DNA from: an uncultured Bacteroidota bacterium
Lineage (GTDB): Bacteria > Bacteroidota > Bacteroidia > Chitinophagales > Chitinophagaceae
Direction: 5' to 3'
Length of the DNA stretch: 7,206 bases
Assembly: GCA_903847655.1 (NCBI GenBank)
Contig: CAINEG010000001.1
Span: 1-7,206, forward strand
Positions 1 to 6,653 of the stretch are shown here, in pieces (position 1 is the stretch's first letter; every line of letters starts with the position of its first letter). The translations under genes were made by a program, and so were the position numbers. The notes under the pieces were generated by a model. It saw only the letters and a program-made list of their open reading frames with translations. It was not told the DNA's origin and ran no database searches.

Positions 1-971
1 ATGATTTCTTCTTTTTCAATGGGATGGCTTTCATCTGGTCTAAAAACATTTTCATACAATTTCGCTTCTAGATTCGTTAAAAGCAAATCGATACCTGAAA
101 AAGTTAGTTTCCTTTTTAATTTTCTTACATCTCTATAATAACAAACAATGATGCTACTTCTTAAACCCTTGGCCACATTGAGGGTGGTGGCAGCATTCAC
201 AAAAGGATTGCCATCTCTATCACCACCTGGCCAAAAGCCTAATTCGATAAAAGGATTATTGCCACTGTATTGACCGTCAAATACTTCATTCACAATGCCG
301 CTATAAATATTGCCAATGGCATGATAAAAAACATTTTCCAAATACCACATTAAGTTCAAGGCCTCGTCTGCAGGACTGGGCTGTTTTTTATTAAAAAAGG
401 GAGTTAGGCCCAATTGTTGAATGTATTGGTTGATGGTATGAAAATCATTTTTACCAATGGCTTCCCCCATGTCATGGATAATGCCTAATACATTGGCTGG
501 GTAAAACTGGGTGGGGTGTGCAGTTAAAACTATACGGGCTTTAAAATTTTCAAGTTTGTTTTTTAAAGCTTGATTTTTACCAGTAAAGTTGGCATCTCTC
601 AATAAAGTTTTTACACTGCCTGGTCCTTCCATGTCGTTCACCGAAGTAAAGGCAGCATCTTCAATCGCGTCAAATAAGACTACCTGTCTTTCTATGTATT
701 GTACATATTTAAACAGGTGATCAATTTTTTCTGTTTCTGTTTCTACCTGGGTATGTCGACTAAAAAAGTAGTCGATGATTTCGCTGGGTGATTTTCCTTT
801 GGCATATCCTTCCTCACAGGTTTGTAACAGAATAGGAAGCAAAGCGCCCACATTAGCAACGCCAGAATAAGGCAATGCTGCAAATAAACTATTGTAGATA
901 ATGTATTTATCAGATACATTTCTTCTAAATTGTTGTGAATAGCTGTTGTTGGCGACTGGCATAATTTGCAT
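1..971 (-). CDS. ppc: Phosphoenolpyruvate carboxylase, N-terminal part (runs off left edge)
   Basis: This gene encodes the anaplerotic cytoplasmic enzyme that converts phosphoenolpyruvate and bicarbonate to oxaloacetate and phosphate, feeding the TCA cycle. The window holds 323 codons plus two bases of an uninterrupted frame. Family members are roughly 850-930 residues, so the C-terminal two thirds lie beyond position 1. Two family signatures are visible. VLTAHPTQ at residues 148-155 carries the catalytic His (about residue 152, codon 516-518), and GFWPGGDRDGNPF at 245-257 is the conserved GGDRDGNP substrate-site segment. Other stretches (RQVVLFDAIEDAAF, WYLENVFYHAIG) match what I recall of Bacteroidota PEPCs. 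Two in-frame ATGs are possible, at 971 and 962. The second has a GGGA 8 nt upstream, but SD signals are unreliable in this phylum, so the choice is open by three codons. The gene lies 72 bp behind the hydrolase gene on the same strand, so read-through from the Rod operon is possible but not shown. The family call is secure. Confidence 0.95.
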   Translation of the reverse strand, partial: MQIMPVANNSYSQQFRRNVSDKYIIYNSLFAALPYSGVANVGALLPILLQTCEEGYAKGKSPSEIIDYFFSRHTQVETETEKIDHLFKYVQYIERQVVLFDAIEDAAFTSVNDMEGPGSVKTLLRDANFTGKNQALKNKLENFKARIVLTAHPTQFYPANVLGIIHDMGEAIGKNDFHTINQYIQQLGLTPFFNKKQPSPADEALNLMWYLENVFYHAIGNIYSGIVNEVFDGQYSGNNPFIELGFWPGGDRDGNPFVNAATTLNVAKGLRSSIIVCYYRDVRKLKRKLTFSGIDLLLTNLEAKLYENVFRPDESHPIEKEEI

Positions 972-1043
972 CCCAAAGGTACTACAAATAAAGTTTTGAT
1001 TTATGAAAGCCTTACCAGCATTGATTCCTAATGAATGTTCGTT

Positions 1044-1802
1044 TTATATTTCTTTAGCAGGAAGATGTGTGGGATGTTGAAGATCATGGTAGAAAGCAAA
1101 AGTCCATTGTTCTTTACTACCTCTTTCCCACCATTCACGCCTATATTCCATAGACTTTTTACCATCTAGATCATACTTGGCCACAAACCTAGATTTCATT
1201 TGTTGTAATTGAGGGGCAACATCGCCACCAAAAAATAAGGTTTCTCCATTTTCCTTGATCCAGGCGACTTGATGAAATGGGCTGTGGGCCCCAGTCACTT
1301 GATAATGAATGAGCTCATCAATGATCCCTTCGTCTTCTGTCAACCATTCTACTCCACTAAAACCTGCAAGTGTTTCCACCTGTGTCCTAACATTGGGGTC
1401 TTTGGAATTTTCTATGACTTCGTCGAAGTTTCTTTTTTGTACATAGTATTTCGCATAAGGAAAACTGATATATCTTTCTTGATGGGTGGGATGTAAGTAA
1501 CTAATGGCTCCTAGATGGTCTTTATGTAAATGACTTAAAAAAACTTTGGTGACCGAGGAGGGGTTGATCCCAAGTGTCATCAGATTGGCATGAATTTGTA
1601 AAATGCCTTCTTTATTATGGTAACCTAATCCCGTATCTAATAAAATGATCTCCTTTTCGGTAATGACCACAAAAGGTTGCACTTCTACTAAAATACTCAC
1701 CTTGGGTCTATTTTCAACTTGTTGATGACTGCTATCAAAAGGTACAAAGACTTTGGACTGGTCTACAAAAAAACTGCCTTCGGATAAAGGGTGAATACGC
1801 AT
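1044..1802 (-). CDS. Metallo-beta-lactamase-fold metal-dependent hydrolase, substrate unknown
   Basis: This 252-residue protein has the complete metal-ligand set of the MBL superfamily. LLDTGLG at residues 54-60 forms the first strand-loop. SHLHKDH at 90-96 is the HxHxDH motif (H91, H93, D95, H96). H173 lies in TGAHSPFH, D194 in FFGGD, and H239 in FYHD near the C-terminus. These should bind a dinuclear centre, usually zinc. There is no signal peptide or membrane segment, so it is probably cytoplasmic. The layout resembles lactonase- or glyoxalase-II-like hydrolases rather than secreted beta-lactamases, but the sequence does not fix the substrate. The start MRIHPLSEGSF fits what I recall of related Bacteroidota proteins. 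The gene begins 16 bp after the rodA stop, so it is very probably co-transcribed with the Rod genes, which may hint at an envelope or wall-metabolite role (inference only). The superfamily call is secure; the function is unknown. Confidence 0.92.
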   Translation of the reverse strand: MRIHPLSEGSFFVDQSKVFVPFDSSHQQVENRPKVSILVEVQPFVVITEKEIILLDTGLGYHNKEGILQIHANLMTLGINPSSVTKVFLSHLHKDHLGAISYLHPTHQERYISFPYAKYYVQKRNFDEVIENSKDPNVRTQVETLAGFSGVEWLTEDEGIIDELIHYQVTGAHSPFHQVAWIKENGETLFFGGDVAPQLQQMKSRFVAKYDLDGKKSMEYRREWWERGSKEQWTFAFYHDLQHPTHLPAKEI

Positions 1803-1818
1803 GAAGCAAAAATAAGCA

Positions 1819-3162
1819 TTAACGAAGCACCATTTGCCTGTCTGCGTCTAATCTTAATAAAATAAATAATAGTACGGTGAAAGTTAATAAGGAAGATCCT
1901 CCATAACTAATCAAAGGCAAAGGAATGCCCACTACGGGAAACAAGCCAATGGTCATACTGATGTTGACAGCAATATGGAAAAAGAAAATTCCCACCACAC
2001 TGTAGGCATACACTCTTGAAAAAGCACTTCTTTGTCTTTCGGCAATACGTATTAGCCTGAATAAGAAAAATAAATACAAGCCTAAAAAAATAAAAGTACC
2101 TACAAAACCAAAAGCTTCTCCTAAGGAAGTAAAAATAAAATCGGTATGTTGTTCGGGTACGTATTTGCCCCTGGTTTGTGTGCCTTTTAAAAATCCTCTG
2201 CCCCAAAATCCACCAGAGCCTATGGCAATTTTACTTTGTTTGACATTGTAATCGTCTGGTTTTTTACCATGTCGCTCGCCGGAGCTAGCAACTGATTTTT
2301 TATTTTGCGAACAATCATATTCTTTCCCCACCATGCTGTATATCCTAGTACTTTGGTAGCATTCAAATACATGATTGAAAATATAAGGCACTGCATAGCG
2401 AACTGTACCAAAGCAAATACCCCAAATTCCTAGAACGAGCAAAATTTTATTTTTATTTTTTTTAAATTTTTTGAGCATAGAAAAAATAAATAAACCTGCA
2501 ATCGCCGTTAATATAATGGCCAGCAAGCTTGGCTCAAGCAATAAAGTGGCAATGACTAAAATTGCAAAGGAAAGCAATACCACTAAAATGACTGGAGGAA
2601 GCCCTTCTCGATACATGGCGAAGATAAAAGCACTATAAACCAAGGCTAAGCCCATCTCATGTTGCAGGATTGACAATACAGCGGGCAGCGCAATGGCAGC
2701 GCCAGCAATCAAGTGTGACTTTAATTTTTTAAAGTCGGTCTCGGGTTTGGAGATATACTTGGCGATGAATAGCGCGGTAAATATTTTACACAATTCAGCA
2801 GGTTGTAAATTAAAACCACCTGCAATAGGAATCCAGCTTTTCGATCCATTGATATTTTTACCTAATACAAAGGTAGCCAGCATTAACAATATGCCTGCTA
2901 CATAGGAAAGGTTGGCCAAAGCGGTAAATACCTTACTATCCAAAAGCAAAATAAAAATGGCAATGAAGGCGCAGAAAATGGCAAAATAAATTTGTTTGCT
3001 AAAATTTGTTTTTGCAGTTAAAAAAGAATTGCTCCAATTAATGCTTGGATTGTATTCTACCATAAAAATGCAAAGCACACCTAAGGATACCATGAGCAAG
3101 TAGAGCACGATCACTGCTAGGTCTGTTCCTTTAGAAAAATCGGTATTGGTTTTTGCTGACAT
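1819..3162 (-). CDS. rodA: Rod shape-determining protein RodA, SEDS peptidoglycan glycosyltransferase
   Basis: RodA is the integral-membrane SEDS polymerase of the elongasome, which builds glycan strands from lipid II in partnership with PBP2. The 447-residue protein has about ten hydrophobic segments, beginning at residues 15-35 and ending near 437. The family motif GIPLPLISYGGSSLL spans 412-426. The catalytic Asp expected by analogy with E. coli RodA is D341 in PEQHTDFIF. FNLQPAELCK at 117-126 and QSKIAIGSGG at 309-318 are also typical. It is longer than the roughly 370 residues of E. coli RodA. Part of the excess is a hydrophilic insertion at about 284-304, before the catalytic Asp. The usual QPDxG motif reads QHEMG at 167-171. 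A Lys-rich cytoplasmic loop at 231-239 is encoded by a run including eight A's, but the frame is intact. The start codon lies one base after the mrdA stop, pointing to translational coupling and matched synthesis of the two partners. Confidence 0.97.
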   Translation of the reverse strand: MSAKTNTDFSKGTDLAVIVLYLLMVSLGVLCIFMVEYNPSINWSNSFLTAKTNFSKQIYFAIFCAFIAIFILLLDSKVFTALANLSYVAGILLMLATFVLGKNINGSKSWIPIAGGFNLQPAELCKIFTALFIAKYISKPETDFKKLKSHLIAGAAIALPAVLSILQHEMGLALVYSAFIFAMYREGLPPVILVVLLSFAILVIATLLLEPSLLAIILTAIAGLFIFSMLKKFKKNKNKILLVLGIWGICFGTVRYAVPYIFNHVFECYQSTRIYSMVGKEYDCSQNKKSVASSGERHGKKPDDYNVKQSKIAIGSGGFWGRGFLKGTQTRGKYVPEQHTDFIFTSLGEAFGFVGTFIFLGLYLFFLFRLIRIAERQRSAFSRVYAYSVVGIFFFHIAVNISMTIGLFPVVGIPLPLISYGGSSLLTFTVLLFILLRLDADRQMVLR

Positions 3163-3163
3163 C

Positions 3164-5269
3164 TTATTTTGAACTAAGTTTTTTCTTTTTTTGATTAGGC
3201 TTCAATGCGCTTTCTTTATTTTTTTTGGTAGCAGGAATTGGTGCATTGGGTGGCTGATTCTTTTGAAAGCTATCTATTTTTTTTACCGTATCCATTTTAA
3301 GTTGGATGGGGACTGTTTCAGCTATCATTTCCATGTCCCAAATATCAGACAATTCGTCGTTATTGATATTGAGCGGTGTTAACATTTCAGTTTTATTGTT
3401 TCTGATATACCAGTCTTTAATCGCCGATGGCATTAAATCTACATTGGATAAATAATCCACCTTGGTTTTACTTTCTTTAGTTAAAGTATCATTCAAATAC
3501 TTCTCCATGACCAGTCCTGCAATAGGTCCCGCCCAAGTGGCGCCAAAGCCTGCATTCTCTACAATTACAGCTACTGCAATTTTGGGATTGTCTTTGGGTG
3601 CAAAACAAACAAATAAGGAGTGATTTTTTCCATGCGGGTTTTGTGCTGTACCAGTTTTAGCACAAAATTCATGGCCCGGTACTTTGATAAAAGCAGCCGT
3701 ACCATAAACAGTTACATCATGCATACCGTCTTTGATAACATCAAAATATTGAGTAGGTATTTTAGTCACTTCTTGCTTGACGCGGAACTTGGCTAATAAT
3801 TCTTTATCTAATTCATCTTCTTCTTCTACACTATCAATAAAATGTGGCGTATAATAATATCCTTTATTCGCAATAAAGGCCATCGCATTGGCTAATTGTA
3901 AAGGGGTTGCGGTCATTCTATCTTGACCAATACCTAAAGTTAACATGTAACAACTATTCCAATACTTAGCCCCACCAAAGTCTCTATTGTATTGTGATGT
4001 ATCAGGAATACTTGCTCTATTTTCACTAGGCAAGTCAATCCCTAATTTTCGTCCTAGGCCAAAGCTATTCATGTATTGCTTCCATTTCAAATAGCCTTTT
4101 TTTGCATCATGGTATTTGGGATTGTCAATGGCCATTCTAAAGACTTGTAAAAAATAAGAATTACATGAATTGGCTAAGGCCAATTGTAAATTAGCTGCAT
4201 GGCCTGCATTGTGGTGCTCACATTTTCTAGGATCGCCACAGGAGGTATACAAACCAAAACAATTGTAACCAAAACTAGGCGTGATTAATCCTTCATCTAA
4301 TGCAATCAAAGCGCCCAAAGGTTTAAAAGTAGAACCAGGAGGGTATTGACCTTTAATGGCACGGTTGTATATAGGACGGGCTGTATCAGTTAATAATCGA
4401 CCAATAGTTTTTCTTCTTTGATTCCCTGTTAATAAATTAGGATTATACCCTGGGCTAGACGCCATCGCAATGACGCTTCCTGTTTTTGGATTCAATGCCA
4501 CTACACTTCCTATTTTATGTTGTAATAATTTTTCAGCCAATTGCTGTACTTCGACATCCATGCTGGTATATAAATTCCTACCTGCAATAGCCATGGTGTC
4601 AAATTGACCTTTTTCAAAAGCGCCTTGTATTTTTCCTTTGTTGTCTCTTAGATATCTTTTCACACCTCTTTGTCCCATTAAGATAGACTCATATTGTTTT
4701 TCTAAACCAGTCATGCCTGCATAATCGCCCATCTCATAACCCTCTTCTGCATGCTTCTCTAAAAATTTTGTATCTACTTCTGCAACATAACCCAAAACAT
4801 GTGCTGCCGTATTGTAAGGATAGTTCCTGATGGATCTTTCAGATAAGGAGAAGCCAGGAAAACGATACAAGTTCTCTGTAATTTGTGCATACACTTCTGA
4901 AGAAAGAAAGGGTTCAAAAATTCCTAATTTAACTCTTGAATTTTTTATAATCACTTCTATCATTCTTTTGGCATACGCTTCTTTGTCAATTTTAAGAATG
5001 GCACAAAGTGTAGCGGTATCCACCCCCCTAGCTTCATTGGGGATGACGACTAAATCATAACTAATGGTATTTTCAAGCAGAGCTCTTTTTTTACGATCAA
5101 AAATGATGCCTCTGTCGGGATAAATTATTTTTCTAAAAATGGCATTGTTGTTAGCAGCCAATACATATTTGGAGGAAAAAATTTGTAAGCTGATCAACTG
5201 CACAATAATAAAAGCAAAGACAATTCCGATAATAATTTGAATGATACGACCTCGATTGGAATTGTACAT
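3164..5269 (-). CDS. mrdA: Penicillin-binding protein 2, elongasome DD-transpeptidase
   Basis: PBP2 is the monofunctional class B transpeptidase that cross-links peptidoglycan during side-wall growth together with RodA. The 701-residue protein has a short cytoplasmic N-terminus, one signal-anchor helix (about 9-31), and a periplasmic pedestal domain containing YPDRGIIFDR at 50-59 and GMTGLEKQYE at 185-194. The transpeptidase domain follows and carries all three active-site motifs: STFK (nucleophile S313, K316), S368-C-N370, and K538-T-G540. A Cys/His cluster (C337, C344, C350, H352, H353, H357) lies between the first two motifs. After the catalytic domain ends near 595, about 100 residues of tail finish in a Lys-rich stretch (682-701). 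This makes the protein longer than the 633 residues of E. coli PBP2. It starts 9 bp after mreD and ends one base before rodA, in the usual order for this phylum. The start is supported by the position of the anchor helix. It is the target of PBP2-specific beta-lactams such as mecillinam in other bacteria. Confidence 0.97.
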   Translation of the reverse strand: MYNSNRGRIIQIIIGIVFAFIIVQLISLQIFSSKYVLAANNNAIFRKIIYPDRGIIFDRKKRALLENTISYDLVVIPNEARGVDTATLCAILKIDKEAYAKRMIEVIIKNSRVKLGIFEPFLSSEVYAQITENLYRFPGFSLSERSIRNYPYNTAAHVLGYVAEVDTKFLEKHAEEGYEMGDYAGMTGLEKQYESILMGQRGVKRYLRDNKGKIQGAFEKGQFDTMAIAGRNLYTSMDVEVQQLAEKLLQHKIGSVVALNPKTGSVIAMASSPGYNPNLLTGNQRRKTIGRLLTDTARPIYNRAIKGQYPPGSTFKPLGALIALDEGLITPSFGYNCFGLYTSCGDPRKCEHHNAGHAANLQLALANSCNSYFLQVFRMAIDNPKYHDAKKGYLKWKQYMNSFGLGRKLGIDLPSENRASIPDTSQYNRDFGGAKYWNSCYMLTLGIGQDRMTATPLQLANAMAFIANKGYYYTPHFIDSVEEEDELDKELLAKFRVKQEVTKIPTQYFDVIKDGMHDVTVYGTAAFIKVPGHEFCAKTGTAQNPHGKNHSLFVCFAPKDNPKIAVAVIVENAGFGATWAGPIAGLVMEKYLNDTLTKESKTKVDYLSNVDLMPSAIKDWYIRNNKTEMLTPLNINNDELSDIWDMEMIAETVPIQLKMDTVKKIDSFQKNQPPNAPIPATKKNKESALKPNQKKKKLSSK

Positions 5270-5278
5270 AACGATGAA

Positions 5279-5800
5279 TTATCTTTTTATTTTTCTTCGA
5301 TTCATGGCCAGCTCCAATAGGAAAATTAAAAGTACGCTGATTAAAGTCGTGAAAATTACTTTGCCTAAGAAATAGCCAAAGGAACCAAATTGCAGCCATT
5401 CTAGTAAAACCAAATAGAAATGATGCATAAAGGTAAGTGAGATAATATAGAAAGCATAAGGTCCCCAACCCATAGATCCAATACTAGGTTCTCGATTGAA
5501 TTCTTCAGAAGCTTCTTGAGATAAAAGTAAACTCAATATGGTGGGTCTAAAATAACCCAGCAGGGTACAAGCTGCTGCATGCAAGCCTGGGGTGTTGGTG
5601 AATAAGTCTAAGGTATAACCAGTAAAAAACCCAAGTAGGGTTAGCGTAATTCTTTTGGTGCCAAAGGGTAGCCATAGCAAAAATAAAAAATACAAATAAG
5701 GTGTAATGAATTGATGCAAAGGGGGCACTTCGTTCAGTATTACTACCTGAAGGAATAAAAACAAAACAAACCTAATAAAGTATTTGATCAGATTATTCAT
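5279..5800 (-). CDS. mreD: Rod shape-determining protein MreD
   Basis: MreD is a small polytopic inner-membrane protein of the elongasome. It binds MreC and helps regulate the RodA-PBP2 pair. This 173-residue protein is almost entirely hydrophobic, with five or six predicted membrane segments (about 8-24, 33-47, 52-67, 76-94, 114-135 and 143-165) and a basic C-terminal end (NRRKIKR). Features that fit MreD include GYTLDLF at 61-67, the small-residue segment GLHAAACTLLGYFRP at 72-86, and an HH pair at 126-127 in a membrane helix. An acidic loop, SQEASEEFNREP, lies at 94-105. The length matches the family's usual 160-180 residues. Sequence conservation in MreD is low, so the call rests partly on position: the ATG lies inside the end of mreC (8-bp overlap, ATGAATAA) and the gene is followed 9 bp later by mrdA. 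The overlap suggests translational coupling to mreC. Confidence 0.94.
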   Translation of the reverse strand: MNNLIKYFIRFVLFLFLQVVILNEVPPLHQFITPYLYFLFLLWLPFGTKRITLTLLGFFTGYTLDLFTNTPGLHAAACTLLGYFRPTILSLLLSQEASEEFNREPSIGSMGWGPYAFYIISLTFMHHFYLVLLEWLQFGSFGYFLGKVIFTTLISVLLIFLLELAMNRRKIKR

Positions 5801-6647
5801 TGTTAGGCTCGTTTTTTTCTATGTTTTGTTGATCGGCCATGCGTTTGTTTTCTACCAAATAGATGTATTCTAAATTATAAAAATTGGTGGTTGATTTTAC
5901 ATTCAAGGTCAAGTAATTACTGGAAGGGTCTTTGAGAATAGAACTGACTCTGCCAATCATTAATTGAGCGGGGAAATTGGAAGAATAAGGGCTGGTTAAA
6001 ACAGAGTCTCCAATTTTAGGGGCGGCACTCTTGGAGATATTTTTTAAAACTAGTACACTGGGGTTGTCTCCATCCCATTCTATACTACCTGCTATCTTGT
6101 CTTTTTTCAACATCGCACTTACCTTGCTGTTACGGTGAAGTAAGCTCATTATTTTACTGTAATTGTCATTCACTTCTACCACCACACCCACAATACTGCC
6201 TTCTGCACTGATGGCTGCCATGTCTTTTTTTACGCCCTGCAAAGCACCTCTTTCAATGATGATATAGTTTTTTTGAAGGGTAAAAGTGTTGCCCACCACT
6301 TTAGCTGGGTAGTAGAAAAACTTTCTTGTTTTTTCAAGACTGTCTTTTCTCAAAATAAGTGTACCTGCTTTTTTTGTGGTATCAATTGGAACAAAATTTT
6401 GCCCCAATTGATTTCTGAGCATTGCATTTTCTGCAATCAATTGTGCGTTGGTATTTCTTAAATTAAAAAAGTAAGACCAGCCATTGTATTGCTTATTGAT
6501 TTGGCCAGTCACTTGATTGCTCCAGCCCCCAAAAAATGTTTCGTAAGTTTTATTGTAGGAAGACAACATGACTAGTGATACAATTTGCAGTATCAAGAAA
6601 CTTAGGAAAGTAAAATTTTGTCTAATAAACCCAATGATATTCTTCAT
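5793..6647 (-). CDS. mreC: Rod shape-determining protein MreC
   Basis: MreC is the bitopic elongasome scaffold that sits mainly in the periplasm and activates PBP2-RodA. The 284-residue protein has a short cytoplasmic N-terminus, one membrane helix (about 11-29) and a heptad-like coiled-coil stretch around 62-83 (NLRNTNAQLIAENAMLRNQL). The paired beta-barrel domain runs from about 112 to 267. Typical MreC elements there are YYPAKVVGN at 112-120, an IIERGALQGVKKDM segment at 130-143, GSIVGVV at 150-156, the S/T-rich HRNSKVSAML at 171-180, and GDSVLTSPYSSNFP at 213-226, followed by IGRV. A short hydrophilic tail ends in Asn/Glu residues. The length is within the family range (about 270-370). 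It starts 6 bp after the mreB stop and its last codons overlap mreD. No clear Shine-Dalgarno sequence precedes the ATG, which is normal for Bacteroidota. Confidence 0.97.
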   Translation of the reverse strand: MKNIIGFIRQNFTFLSFLILQIVSLVMLSSYNKTYETFFGGWSNQVTGQINKQYNGWSYFFNLRNTNAQLIAENAMLRNQLGQNFVPIDTTKKAGTLILRKDSLEKTRKFFYYPAKVVGNTFTLQKNYIIIERGALQGVKKDMAAISAEGSIVGVVVEVNDNYSKIMSLLHRNSKVSAMLKKDKIAGSIEWDGDNPSVLVLKNISKSAAPKIGDSVLTSPYSSNFPAQLMIGRVSSILKDPSSNYLTLNVKSTTNFYNLEYIYLVENKRMADQQNIEKNEPNNE

Positions 6648-6653
6648 TTGATA

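Noticed and set aside
743..976. A 77-codon minus-strand frame with a hydrophobic stretch, overlapping ppc.
   Set aside because: It lies in a different frame inside the ppc coding region, which has clear PEPC motifs, and its hydrophobic look is a by-product of that sequence.
974..981. A minus-strand TACCTTTG, matching the Bacteroidota -7 promoter consensus TAnnTTTG, just upstream of ppc.
   Set aside because: No matching -33 TTG was found at the right distance. The implied start site would fall at or inside the first ppc codons. The same octamer also occurs inside rodA (around 2868-2875), so it looks like chance.
1044..1802. Reading the MBL-fold protein next to a penicillin-binding protein as a beta-lactamase.
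   Set aside because: It lacks a signal peptide, and its overall motif layout fits general MBL-fold hydrolases. The fold alone does not indicate beta-lactam cleavage.
2441..2474. A T-rich tract on the plus strand (A-rich on minus) that could be a slippage site or a terminator tail.
   Set aside because: It is in-frame coding sequence for a Lys/Asn-rich cytoplasmic loop of RodA. No hairpin precedes it and the reading frame continues normally on both sides.
1269..6461. Short open frames on the plus strand (for example 1269-1496, 2693-2905, 3191-3382, 4830-5060, 6273-6461) and other minus-strand frames at 1907-2206, 2220-2411 and 5151-5468.
   Set aside because: Each lies wholly or mostly within a recognised gene in another frame, and none shows a family motif or a plausible independent context.
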